From positions 648,001 to 712,000 of the forward strand of contig LSRY02000040.1 of assembly GCA_001643675.2 (NCBI GenBank): 64,000 bases of DNA, in the 5' to 3' direction. Origin of the DNA: Monocercomonoides exilis. Its lineage: Eukaryota; Preaxostyla; Oxymonadida; Polymastigidae. The position numbers and the translations under genes were made by a program. Of the stretch, positions 45,151 through 56,568 are shown in pieces. The notes under the pieces were generated by a model that had not been told where the DNA came from, made no database searches, and worked only from the letters and a program-made list of their open reading frames with translations. Each line of letters opens with the position of its first letter. Within the stretch, counting starts at the first letter, position 1.

Positions 45151-47275
45151 TCACTTGGATGAATTGGAGATTGTGGTGTCTGATATTCTTCCTGAGCAAT
45201 CCTGAAGATCAACCATTAATCCACTCCACTGGCACAGCTCTTCTGATCGATCATCGCTCGCTCTCAACTCTGGTGCGCTTGTTGCTCCATCAAATGAATA
45301 TGAAGATAAGTTTACATCCGTCAAATCTTCCAACGCTTCAATGCTCCCTTTTTCAGATGTGGAAACACACTTTTTGTTCGAGTAGTTTTCCAATTCCAGC
45401 AAAAAAGATGAAGATGAAACAGCCAAGCAGCACGGGCCAAGCGAATCTCGGGTTATGTTTTGAAATGATGACTGCTTCAAATGGAATGCCGAAGCATTTG
45501 ATGCAACGCTCCCTGCACATCCTTCTCCAAGAATTGTGTTTGAAATAGCCAAGAAATTCATCTGAATATCTGAATCTTGGCATTCTATAGAAAGCAAAGA
45601 ACCAGACAGCACAGATATGGCATCGAATTCCGAATGATAGTATTGGACGTTTGAATGGCCTCCTGAACCGTCTGAGGAAAGCACAATCAAGCTTGCTTTG
45701 CTCTCTGCATTTCTGATTTGAACCTTCTGCAGCTGAGAGTCTTTGCAATTGTAAAGGATAAGGGTGGATTGTTCAAGTGTGCAACTGGAAATTAGCACTT
45801 GCTGCGTTGAAATGTTTACCAGATTGCGGAAGTCCAACAACACAACAGAATTCGCATCAGAATATTCAAGTTCATATATGAGCAATATTGTCCGCCTCTT
45901 GCTCCCACGCACGAAGAACTGAGATGAATACAAGTAAAAGTGCACCCGTTTGTTGATAGTCTTCCATTCTCGTGGAGAATGATGGAGCAATTCAATTTGT
46001 GTTCGGTGTTTCCACTCCAATCTTTTTGAGCAAATATTGTGTCTGCAATCAACAAGTTGCCATCAGTCAGTGATTACAAACTTGAATGAGAAGAAGAAAA
46101 AGCGCTTCCAAACAAAAACGTGAGAAATTCCATTTTCACTCTCAGCAAGCACGAAACGAGACTGCTCCTCTTGTTTCCAATGCTGATGTTCAGCAGAATA
46201 ATCCCTCTTACGCCTTCCACATCCAGCGACTTGATCCAAACATCTCAAGCGCTTGCTTCCCCTGACACCACAGCGCTTTTGCCGATCAGCAAATTGCTGT
46301 AAACAAAAAGAATGATGTGGGGCAGAGCAACATTCAAGGAAATGCAAGGTTGACTTATTCCACCACACTGGCGTGAATCGGAGGAGTTGTCGGATGAAGA
46401 AGATGCAAATATAGTCTCGCTCCGATACACAACAACAAGTAGCAGCAGATCTTGTTCATCAGCATAGTCTTGTGCGGTGCATTCCCACATAGCAAACTCC
46501 CGAACAAACGGTGCTCTGAAATCGAGCTGGAACGGTTTGTTGCCAATTTGAATTTTTTCATTCGCTCATTTTTCATATAAGTCTCTTCCAACAAATGCTT
46601 TGTTCTCCATGAATGCGATGTTTTTAAACAGGAAAGGAAGCAGGCCATCTCTTGTGATCAAAGAACAATCCAGGAATGTAACGCCTCCTCTTCCAGTTGC
46701 AGAGCAGAAACATCCAGAGATAGCTGAAAAACTGCACTCAAAAAAACCTCCTTCGCTTAGACTCATAATCATTCCTCCACCGCTTTCACTTTGACTGCTT
46801 CCACAGTTCTTCATCGATGTGTTTTGCACAGACACGCTACAAGGCTCGCTACCAATGCAGCTGATAAGGAAGATTCAGATGACGGACTTTGGAGAAGCGA
46901 AAAAAGCGCGTAACATTTCAACTGAACTATTTCACTGTTAACTTCAATTAATCCTATCAACTCGCCTCTCCACACAACCTGTGAAAACATGACAACAATT
47001 CTTCTGATCATCAACTCCATATTGTTCATGGAAACATTTGTCAAATCAATGCTGCTCTCATGTGATGCAGTTCGAACGTGGCCTCAACATTCGATGGATT
47101 GAAACTGTTAGAATAACATTTCGCATATTTTAAACAGGAAACCTCTAACGCAAAATGGAATGTCACTGGAGAAGCGCAGATAAATAGCAAGAGAAAAGCG
47201 GCTGAACTCTGTTCATTATTCAATAAAATAATGATGACAAATAAGTTTGTTTTTGAATCCATTTTTTTAGAAAAA
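45151..47275 (-). pseudogene. Beta-helix surface protein, N-terminal part, decayed
   Basis: Starts near 47275 (an ATG at 47262 gives MDSKTNLFVIIILL) with a hydrophobic signal-like segment. Then repetitive short beta-strand sequence typical of right-handed beta-helix proteins: IDLTNVSMNNMEL, GGVTFLDCSLIT, FVGRDLYEK, RQCGGISQPCISLNVAL, LISSCTLEQSTLILYNCKD. Frameshifts lie near 47045, 46815, 46245 and 45920. An in-frame TGA at 46568-46566 separates DLYEK from ANEKIQIGNKP. A TAA near 46084 is Gln. The last block ends at TGA 45153-45151 without a membrane anchor. Such proteins form large families in oxymonads. Confidence 0.6.
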
Positions 47276-47289
47276 TCGATCACAATTAT

Positions 47290-48217
47290 TTGTTAATGAT
47301 TATTTCCGGTCTTTAAATGCTATTGAGCAGATCTAAGTGTAAATACCAGTTGTTTGCATATATATTGATGCAATCCAACACATAATTCAGCATTATTTTA
47401 ATTATCTTTATTTGCTCAATAGAAAAAATACATATTTCTTGAAATAAAATACGAAATTCTTCTTTCATCAATTTTTAAAAATGTTAAAACGTGTGAATAA
47501 CATAGTTTGAAGGTCCAACAATCAAAGGATGCAATATTGATGCGTTTTGAATCGTTTATTGGGGCAAAAGAATTTAATCAGTTTTATTAACTTTTTGATC
47601 CTTTTGATCTTTGAAAGATTTTGACGAAAACAACAAAAATCATTCGCAAAACAACATCATTATGAAACAAATAATATATGTATGTTTTTGCAATCAATTT
47701 TATATACATAAAAAATACTTGTTTTTTATCAAAATTTTCGTAACTCAAATAAACTCAGTCTATCTTAAATGAACTCGGTTCATTCAAATGAACCCGATCT
47801 ATTTGAATAAACATGAGTTCATTTGAATAAACCTAGTTTATTTGAATCAAAAAAATCTATTCAAAATTCATCTAATGTTTCAAGATCTTCAAAGTCAATT
47901 TATAAATTACTTTGCATTAACATCATAAAACTAGTTTTTTAAATAAAAAATTGATTGATTTCATATTGTTATTATTGTTTTCACGTTAAAAATACCAGTG
48001 AACATTTGTATCGTTCTGTTTATTGAATTATCGATATTTTCTATTAATTTTTTATGTTTTCTTCAAATTTTGTAATAAAAACAATGAAAATCAAATTAAA
48101 ATCAACAAATTAATAATTATAATAATATATTAATGCATATTTTCGCAAATTTTTTTCTGAAATATTTTCTTATAAACCAAACCCTTAATAAAATAATTTT
48201 TTGATCAAACTTCGTAA
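47290..48217. other. AT-rich spacer with subterminal repeats
   Basis: 47290-47740 has no supported gene. 47745-47850 holds the ATTTGAATNAACT-type repeats listed with the 43760-47874 segment. 47875-48217 is AT-rich with no feature. Confidence 0.5.
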
Positions 48218-48250
48218 TTTTTTATGATATCAAAAAAAAATCACCCATAT
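48218..48250 (-). repeat. Inverted repeat (ATATGGGTGATTTT type), right copy
   Basis: Reverse complement of 17695-17727 with one extra T in the homopolymer. Outside it lies the degenerate coiled-coil-like array, inside it AT-rich sequence. Confidence 0.7.
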
Positions 48251-48259
48251 ATCCATATC

Positions 48260-49570
48260 TTTCACATCACTCATCTGATGAAACACTCCACTTGAAAGAT
48301 TCGTATTTGATAGATTCTCAATAAATCTTGCCAGAATTCACTTGGCATCTTTCTCAATAAGGTGTCTGTTTCATCTATTCTTTCTCTATCCAAAAATTAC
48401 TTTAATTTTTACAGCGCTATCCACGTATCCCTTTCGTTCTTTTGATTAGTCAATATTGCTACTGATATATCCTTCACTCCAACGTCTTCTCCCCATGTTT
48501 GAAAGAGGACACTTTTTGGATATTATCCTCTCCAGTCTATCACTTATGACTTTTAATGGGCGTAACTTCTAGTCATTATTTCTCATCTCCTTAAAGGTCA
48601 ATCCGATGTTTCTCAATAACGGACTAGCACTATTTCGTCTTCTTGCATATCTCTCTCTCTCTCTTCCTTCTCAGAGAGGACTGTTTTTAAGTACTTCCAA
48701 AGGGCACACGCACAATCAGGTCTAAAATTGTATCAAGTCTTCTCGGTGCGATTGTTTGAAATATCTTTGCGACCTTTTCCCACTCTCGGTGCATAGTCCG
48801 GTTTTTTCAAAGTCAAACTGAGTATGTCTAGCAGCATTTCAGCTGAGATATGTGGAGTCTTCTTCTTATTTCATCAATCCACAATATGCGACTTCTTTCT
48901 GTATCCGCATCTCGCGGTCTTCCGCGGTCTCATGCTCTATCTTCTCCTCGCGATTCTTCGCAGATTACACATCTTCAGTCTTCTCGAAAAGTTTCGCGGT
49001 ATCAATATCTGCACGTTTCTCTCGAGCATGCACTTTTTCTTATCGTTCGATCGATTTGCATTTTCTCTCAATTTCTTTCACTATTCTTATCTCACAGCAA
49101 ACTTTGCTCTCTCTTCATATTAACTCTTAGGATCTTCAGTGGTTTGTTACTCCACAATAATCTCGCGACAATTCACGGCTCTCTTATATCTCTCAGTCCC
49201 GTTTTATTTAGCTGTTTCATTTTTGTTATTATGACTCAAAAAATGAATCATATCATTTCCAATTATAAATTAATGATATTTCACTTTTTCAGTTTTGATA
49301 TTGTGTCTTTATGCAGCTTGTCTATATTTCCTTTGTTAAAGCCTATCGATTTACTGAGCTTTCAATATCCATAATAATCTCGCTGCAAAGTACGGTTCTC
49401 TGCTCTATCTCCTCTCATGGTCTCGGCATTGAACGCGGTTTCTCTCTTTCATCTCTTGGTCTGGTGGCAAAGCGCGGTTTCATTTTCTCTCTCTATTCTC
49501 ATGATCTCAAAACTTAACGTTGTTTTGTTCTTTGTTACAATCTCTTGAATATGCGCAGCTTCATTTAAAT
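48260..49570 (-). repeat. Degenerate Glu/Lys/Arg-rich array, left part
   Basis: Recurrent TCTCGC-type motifs (plus strand). On the minus strand they read as coiled-coil-like sequence; the best stretch, about 49100-48841, has three TAA as Gln and reads VKEIERKCKSIERQEKVHAR, then EHETAEDREMRIQKEVAYC. Many TGAs occur elsewhere. The same character resumes at 54600-55830, after the inverted-repeat-bounded segment. Confidence 0.4.
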
Positions 49571-49609
49571 TATATATATATGGGTATTTTTTTATGAAAA
49601 GTCACCACA

Positions 49610-50090
49610 GATCAGAAATCTGACCCATGGATGTTAATTATAAAGCACTCCGTTTCCATTATACTAATGAAATTTTGCAACTTTCACAATAATGTTTGTT
49701 GGAACAATTCAAACCTCAAAACAAGAAAAAGTATTCAGAAACAAAATATTATATATCCAACAATTTGATCAAAAACAAAAATTTCTGTTTTTGAATATGA
49801 AAAGGTTTTATTTGATTGGACTAATTTGCAATTGTTAACTAATGAAATGTTCATGGTTTGTTTAGATTCTTTTTCATGAAAAATTTGAGATTCGTTGATT
49901 AATCACATTCTTATTTGAATTTAATTTTTCATTGCACAGAATGTGCCTGGAATTTTAATAATTGCATTAATTACCCCCACAAGTTTGATAAAGATGTGAA
50001 ACATACATATCAAAAGGTTTGCATTCAGCTTTTATATGAATGTTATATTTCATAATTGATAAAAAATTTTTTATTTTTCAAGCTAGACAA
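49610..50090. other. AT-rich left interior of the segment
   Basis: No coding frame supported. Confidence 0.5.
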
Positions 50091-51055
50091 ACTCGCAGCA
50101 TATAACAGAGAGCCTTAAGTGAAAGAGATAGCAATGCAGGGCTGCACTTCAGACTCATTTGTGGGAAAAGAAGATCTGTTATTTAAGGTTATGAAATACC
50201 TGAGCGAGACGATATTTGTATCTTCTGTTGTAAAAAAACCACGAAGATAGCAAGCAACGTGGAGAGTTCAGCATGCCTTGCGTATAATTGAATGTTGGAG
50301 TGAATCACATTATTCCGTCACATTATTCTCAGCTGTTAATATCAGAGCAAACAGTCATCAATGGAGAATGTTGTATTCGGGATGTGAGCATTCACTCACT
50401 TGAATCTCAGTCATCTGCTTTGGTGCATCTGAACTCAACAATAACCAACGATGGCAGTATTATCACAACGTCTGGGAAGGTTCATATTGAGGGAGTTTGA
50501 TTCAACTTTGATCAATCATTTTCGAATTCAGGCAGCTCTATTATCCATGAGGCAAGTGGCCAGCTTTCTCTTTTATTTGTTGACTTCTCTTCTGTTGGAG
50601 GATTAAATATCGATCAGCCTGTTGTTGTTCTCAACTCGACCTTGCTGAGCATTGCAAAAGGTATTCTGCATGTTGACAACTGCTCAGTGTCGATCCTTTC
50701 GTTCAAGAAGCCTTCATTTCTGTTAAATGGAGTTGAGATAAATATTACAAATATGAAGCTGGAACAGATTGAATCAACAAGAAATGTTGTTGAGATTGGA
50801 AATTGTGGAAGTATTGTGCTGAATGGAATTGATGCAGATGGAGTGAAGTTGTCTGAAGGTTGCATCATTTCGATTGGCAGTTCATCTTTAGGAACAATTT
50901 CTGTTGGAAGCTCATCATTCGACAACTGCTCAAGGAATTCTGAAGAAGCTTCTTCATTTTGTGTCTCCTCCTTCTTCAACGCCTTCTTCACCTTCTTATT
51001 TATTATTATTTACGCAGAAATAAGCAAAAAGAAGACAAAACATTCTCAATATTGA
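50090..51055 (+). pseudogene. Beta-helix surface protein, C-terminal part with membrane anchor
   Basis: Coding-like from about 50090 (GKEDLLFKVMKYLSETIFV), a frame change near 50285, then beta-helix repeats: CCIRDVSIHSLESQSSALVH, SIAKGILHVDNCSVSILSF, VEINITNMKLEQIESTRNVV. An in-frame TGA at 50498-50500 separates KVHIEGV from FNFDQSFSNSG. The C-terminus is a membrane segment (SSFFNAFFTFLFIIIYAEI) and a short basic tail ending at TGA 51053. This is the topology of an anchored surface protein; the N-terminal half is missing here. Confidence 0.6.
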
Positions 51056-51269
51056 CTATATATTTGTTTCTATCAAAAAATTCTTTGAAAAAATGAATGT
51101 CAAAAGAAACAAGTGATGGAAGGAGAATGAGGTTAATAGATGAAACAAAATTATATTTTGAAGAAAAATTGAGAAAATAAAAATCGATAAGTGAAAAACA
51201 GAAGAGAAAGAGGAGAAAGAGGAGTTGGAGGAAGAATAAGAATAAGGAGAAGAATAACACGATAAGAAG

Positions 51270-53600
51270 GATGTCAATTCCAATGAAGAACATGGCAAGG
51301 CCTCGCTATTTACTCCCTCCGCTATTCCACCGTCTTTGGAAACTGCGCCAATCACTTTCCATTATACAAAGGAAGATCAAAGCAGATCGCTTTTTTTTGA
51401 ATCGTTCCTCCACAGCTTCAGCCGCACCATCTGGAACGACGCCTTCAGCCATTCTTTCTTCTCCGCCACCGACTGTATAATCTCCACTGGTAGCTTCAGC
51501 CCAATTCATTCCCCCGCCACCTTCGATTCTGTATAAAGCTCCAGCTTTAAGTTGTTCAGCGCATCTCTGTCTTTTCAATCGCATTATTCAAAGACTGCTG
51601 ATGAGTATTTCGCAGATCAGCTTCATCACAAACATCCAAAAGCTGTTCTGCTCGGAAGTTGTTCAGTACAAACGATGGAAACACAGATATTTCGGTAAAT
51701 CTCATTTCCGACTTTATTCCCTCAAACAACGAAAAAACACTTTCATCTTTTTTCTGATCCAACTTCAAACTCCGTCAAGATGTAATGAAAACTGCATTTC
51801 ACCTCCTATTTCCTCCTTTCGCACAAATTCACCAAATAGCCACATCCCTGCAAAGACCTTCCGGAATAGCTCTTCTTCAAACATCCTCGTCAACCTCACC
51901 ACCTCGTTGTTCTTCTGCTCCGTGTGCTTCTCCCCCAGCCACATACACAAAAAGCTTCGAAAATCCAGCCTTGGAACCTTCACTTCTCCCGCACAAAACT
52001 CCCCATTCAAAGCTTTGATGCAATATTGTCTCCGCATCACCCCCGGATCATCAACAGCATCAACACAAGCAATGGCTGCAGCTCTGTCTTCAGCCGCATC
52101 AGCGACCGCTCCATCGGCACAGACGACCACCGCATGGGTGGCATCCGAAGCACATGCGCCGTTTCGTACGCAACCTACCACTGCATCTCAGACACTGCGC
52201 TCATCAACCGCTCCATCGCTGTCGACCCCGCCAGAAAAGGTCCCTCTTCAACCACTATCTCTTCTGCTCCTCCTTCCCTTCACCTGCCCAACCAGCCGCT
52301 CCACATTCTCTTCATACGGAGCCTTCATTTTCTTCTGCTCCTACTTCTTTTGCGCAAGCGCAGTCTGCTGCTTCTCAATCACCTCCTTGAACAGCGCCTT
52401 CTGCTCGCGTATCATCTTCTCATGCGCTTTCGACTGCTCCATCAGCATCTTCGTTTCCTTCTCCATCTAGTTTCTCTTCTGCCACACATTTGCACACCCC
52501 ACTTCTCCATACTGAAACTCTCTCCTCCACAGCTATTTGCTTCACCCACAACACTCACCCCGCCCCCCACTTTCACAACAACCCCCTTCCCGCTCGTGTC
52601 TGGCCCAAGCATAGAAATGCCACCATTGGTTATGCTTAAGATAAACTACTCCTGGCACTTTTCACACAGCTCCGAAGGAAGAATCATCGAAATCAAAGAT
52701 GGAACCACTCCACCTCCCGCAGTCGACAACGAAGAAGGCGTGACAAGCTGCACCCTTGCCCCTTCTCCTGACCCTGACCCTGCTCCCTCGCTGTCTACAC
52801 TCACCAACTCATCCTGATATCTTCAGAGCTTCTTCTCCTCAATCTCCACATCAATCAGTTCCACCTTCTCCTTCACCATTTCCAACTATTCCTGAGTCAC
52901 TTTCACCTTCTCATTGAACTTTTCGTTCAGCCCCAAAAACTTCCTCTGATTCATTCTGACGATCTTGTCCTTCTCCTGCTGCATCTCTGCAAAGTCCACT
53001 CACTTAATTTGAAATCTGCTCATCATACTGGTTCTTATGCAAGTTCATGTTAAACTCCGAATGCCTTTTCTCCACCTCATACTTTCCCTCTTTCTTCCTC
53101 TATTTCTTTGCTCCTCCAATACAACCAGTGCAATCGCTGCTTGCGAAAGGATCACATCCTCCATTCTCCGCCCCGCAGCATCCAACACCTTTTCCATAAT
53201 CTCTTCCTTTCTTCGCGCACTGTGGGCACGCGTTATATCGCTTCCTTACCCAGCTTCACCACCACACGCCTCCACTGCGGCAATCGCCATTTTTGCAGCG
53301 ACGGGTCAAACAGATCGTTGATCGACGAGAAAGCATTCACATCCGCATCCGAAAAGATCTGTTTGCTCCCCAACTTTGTGCACACCGCGTTGCGAACGAT
53401 GGAAGCGGAGCCACCGGTGGAACCGAAAGCATCTTCGAAAGCGCCACATCGTATGCACATACGACACCCCCATTCAGCACCTCAAGTCACGCTGCGATAT
53501 ATCCCCTCAGCATCTGCTGTTCTTTTAGAAAGCTTCTAGTGATTTGCATAAACTTCAGCTGCATCTCGATGTAGTCCATCGCTGCTCCAGGCGCTTATGA
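51270..53600 (-). pseudogene. Coiled-coil gene with frameshifts
   Basis: Minus-strand pieces with UAR as Gln. 53460-53010: SDADVNAFSSINDLFDPSLQ. 53010-52800: EMQQEKDKIVRMNQRKFLGL and EQLEMVKEKVELIDVEIEEK. 52480-52250: MEQSKAHEKMIREQKALFKE. 52050-51560: RLTRMFEEELFRKVFAGMWL. Each is convincingly coding but at least four frame changes occur. Long heptad-like stretches indicate coiled coils; no motor or known domain recognised. Confidence 0.5.
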
Positions 53601-53699
53601 CGCTTCGACTGTCAAGGCATCTGAAAGGTCAATCGATTGCGTAGATGAAGATGATGACTGCTCATCCCTTCCGCCTTCTTCTCTTCTCTTTTGCGTTTC

Positions 53700-54546
53700 A
53701 CAAACAGCGATGAAGCAGACAAAGAAGACAAAAGCGCTAAGTGAAGAGAAGAACTGCTACGCAGCTCTGGTCATAAGATTCTTTCCATGCAAGCCTTAAA
53801 GTCTACCAGCAGACTTACCGATCGCACAAATATTTCATCTTCATACAAAAAGAAAGGTTGATCATACCGTTAAGCTCACATTTTTAACTCGAAAAGAAAA
53901 GAAAGAGCAGAGTCTATTCGAGCAAGTTAAGGAGAAAAAATGAAAAGGATCATTAAAAGATATATAGCAGCAAAAGAGACTTGGAACGCGATTTATTATT
54001 TGAATCAGAAAAAAGAAACAAGTGTTTTTATTTTGTTTTTAGCATGAGAACGCTTCCAATGAAAAGTTTCTATTGAATATCACTTTTTACAAAAATATCT
54101 GTTATTATTCGATAAGAACAACCATTTTTTTAAAAAAAATACACACTCTTTATGATTTATTAAAAGCAAACTATTAAAAAATGAAAATTATCAAAAAAAT
54201 TACAAAGATATTGAACATTTTATCTATTCGATTTTCTATTAATGAATGTGTTAAAAAAAGAAGTACCCTCGCGAATAATCAAAATGAATATTCAAACGGA
54301 TGAAATGAAAACAAAGAAAACAATAAATTATCACAGTCTTACTCATGCAATAAGAAAAACAGGATTATCCTTCACAAATATGATTAAACAGAGAAAGTTT
54401 TATTTAAAAACCGTCTAAGTGAAATGTGATATTTGTTATTAACTGCTTAAAAAACAAATGTTAAACAATATGTTCTATATTATGGTAACGGAAAGATCAA
54501 CATTTCTGATCACTAGTGATCAAATTTTCAGATCAATTAATATTTT
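53700..54546. other. AT-rich right interior of the segment
   Basis: No gene seen. 54505-54540 has repeated TGATCA-type motifs near the inverted end. Confidence 0.5.
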
Positions 54547-54589
54547 GTGACTTTTCAAAAAAAAATACCCATATATATATATATATATT

Positions 54590-55850
54590 GTGACAAAATT
54601 CTCCTTCTATATATATCTCGCTGCAATATATGAATCGATTCTCACTAATGTCCCTGCGATATATATATGAATATGTTTTGTTGCTGCATTTATCAATTTC
54701 TCGCGAAGCTGCGCATCTTATTCCCTAATAAAGTTCTATTTTTTCAAGTTGATTTTCTTCTAATCCCAATCTCGCTGCAATGCTTATCTATTCTATCTTT
54801 AAGACGAATTATAATCTTGCTGCAAATCTCAGCTCTCTCTTCTCTCTCTATATCGCGTCAAAGCGCGGCTTGCTTTATATTCTGTGTTATAATCTTGCAA
54901 TAGAATTAAAATATATATAAATGAATATATTTATGATTATCTCGTATTATCAAAATTTTGTATTTATGCCATTATTTTTTGGAAAGTCACAGCTTCATAA
55001 TAAGTAATAATCATTTTATAGTAATTATATTCTTCCTCAATAATAATCTCGAAGCGATGTGTGCATTTATCCTCCTTATTTCTATCAATATCAAGCGATT
55101 TATTATTATTATTTTTTTAAATTTAACTGCATCTCGCGATTCTTCGCTGCTCTTGTTCCTAATAAATTCTGTCAATATTCAGTAGATTCAATGCGATATT
55201 ATTTCTCGCTTCTATGCTCGGATCATTTTTTCAAACTCACACAATTTTTCGTCAAATTTTGTTTTAATTTGTCTCTCACTCCAATGTGCTGCTCTTCATC
55301 CTTTGTTCGGTGTATATATGTTATATGATTTTGTAATTTCATTCTCTGAAGAAATCTCTTGAGAATGCATGTCTTCATTTCAATTAATTGTATCTTTATT
55401 TAAAGGGGATTCTTTCTCTATTATCATCTCTCTTCAATTAGTGGATATATTTTCCAAAATTTTTAAGATATCAAGCGAATTTTAAATTTATCTGTATCTC
55501 GCAATTGCATGCTTCTCTTTTCCTTATAAATAAACAAGATATAATGTAGTTTTATTTTTTTTTAAAGTCTGAAAAAATATCATATCTTCATTTTGTTTAA
55601 ATATCTCACGATTTCTCGTGATTTCAGTTTCTGAAATTGTCTTTTGGCACAACGCCTCACTAATTCAAATAATTATCTCACTCTGTTTTGCAGCTTCTGT
55701 TATTGATATTATCTCTTCAAAATGCGCGGCTCTCTTTTCGATTCTATCATCTGTGTACTATCTTCTATTCCGGATGATGTCTAACATGCTCAGATCCTGA
55801 AAATTCTTCAATAATAATTTTCACTCTTTCCAGTTTCAAAAATAGATCTT
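54590..55850 (-). repeat. Degenerate Glu/Lys/Arg-rich array, right part
   Basis: TCTCGCTGCAA-type motifs recur irregularly (about 54616, 54770, 54811, 55041, 55130, 55491, 55602). Minus-strand stretches read as charged helical sequence, for example ISETEITRNREIFKQNEDM and ERQIKTKFDEKLCEFEKMIR, broken by TGAs. Interpreted as a decayed repetitive gene or satellite derived from one. Confidence 0.4.
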
Positions 55851-55986
55851 ATTCTTTTCCATCGCCTTCTCTGTGTTTTATAATAACAGGTTGTTGCTTC
55901 ATTTTCATTGCGGACTATTAGGATCAACTTTGAATTTGAGTATTGACGAAGTTTGATCTATAACCACCCATTGATTGTGATCAATG

Positions 55987-56044
55987 CTCATTGTTGAGGA
56001 GCAAACCTGCTCCTTACGTTCGTTGATTCGCTCTATTGCGAATT
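55987..56044 (-). repeat. Long-distance inverted repeat, copy B
   Basis: Reverse complement of 16410-16467. Contains the same GGAGCA/TGCTCC hairpin. Confidence 0.75.
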
Positions 56045-56568
56045 GTTGAGGGATTAACTGGAATAAACTTGGACTTTTCGGGAATCAAAATATTTTGTTC
56101 GAATTAACTGGTGTTTTCAGGAATAAACTTTGGTTTTTCGAATTATTATTTTTATTTCAATAAAAATTTCTTATACAAATTCCATATTATGGATATTTTT
56201 CGATAACTTTGAATTGTTTCATAAAAATAAAATTTTCTGATAACAAACAACTTATTACGAATAACAAAAGCTATTTATTGAAACATCAATGTTGTTCCAA
56301 TAATTACTCATTCTTTCAATAAAAATATTTATTTTACTGATCAACCATGAAAAACACGTAACAAGTCTGTCCTTTTCAGAATAACACTGTATTTTTTTGA
56401 AATAAATAAAATGATATTGTTGTGTGTTAATGAAAAAGACTTCCAAATCACTCAGTCAGCGAAGCCTTTTCATTATTTTATGGATTATATTTGTTTATAA
56501 TGTTGTGAACATCCATTCTCCATGATATTCTTTTCAAAATCTGGTCTGTTCAAATAAGAAACAATCAA
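56045..56568. other. AT-rich spacer
   Basis: Contains two imperfect copies of an AACTGG...GGAATAAACTT...TTTTTCG-type motif (about 56055-56145). No gene supported. Confidence 0.5.

Larger units (their letters stand above)
43760..47874. mobile_element. 4.1-kb segment with inverted ends around a surface-protein gene
   Basis: Ends TAGATGAATTGTGAATAGAT (43760) and, inverted, TAGATGAATTTTGAATAGAT (47874), followed on both sides by T7 and by several copies of an ATTTGAATNAACT-type subterminal motif (about 43785-43905 and 47745-47850). The outer TA could be a target duplication. The interior holds a decayed beta-helix gene and a plus-strand fragment but no recognised transposase. Either a transposon that captured genes or two copies of a small repeat in inverted orientation. 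Confidence 0.5.
49571..54588. mobile_element. 5.0-kb segment with inverted ends in the degenerate array
   Basis: Left end ATATGGGTATTTTTTTATGA then AAAGTCAC (about 49577-49605). Right end, inverted, ATATGGGTATTTTTTTTTGA then AAAGTCAC (54547-54574). AT dinucleotide runs flank both. Subterminal GATCAGAAAT occurs at both ends. The interior carries the 3' part of a beta-helix gene and a coiled-coil gene, both decayed. No transposase recognised. Confidence 0.5.

Noticed and set aside
17695-48250. A 30-kb Polinton-like or giant-virus-like element
   Set aside because: Matched ends exist but no protein-primed polymerase, retroviral-type integrase, packaging ATPase or capsid motif was found in between.
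48824-49374. Plus-strand ORFs in the array
   Set aside because: They are shadows of the minus-strand Glu/Lys/Arg-rich reading and are rich in Ser/Leu/Phe from the complementary pyrimidines.
54500-55830. One continuous minus-strand ORF over the right array
   Set aside because: A careful reading of each line shows several TGAs in every frame, so no single long ORF exists.
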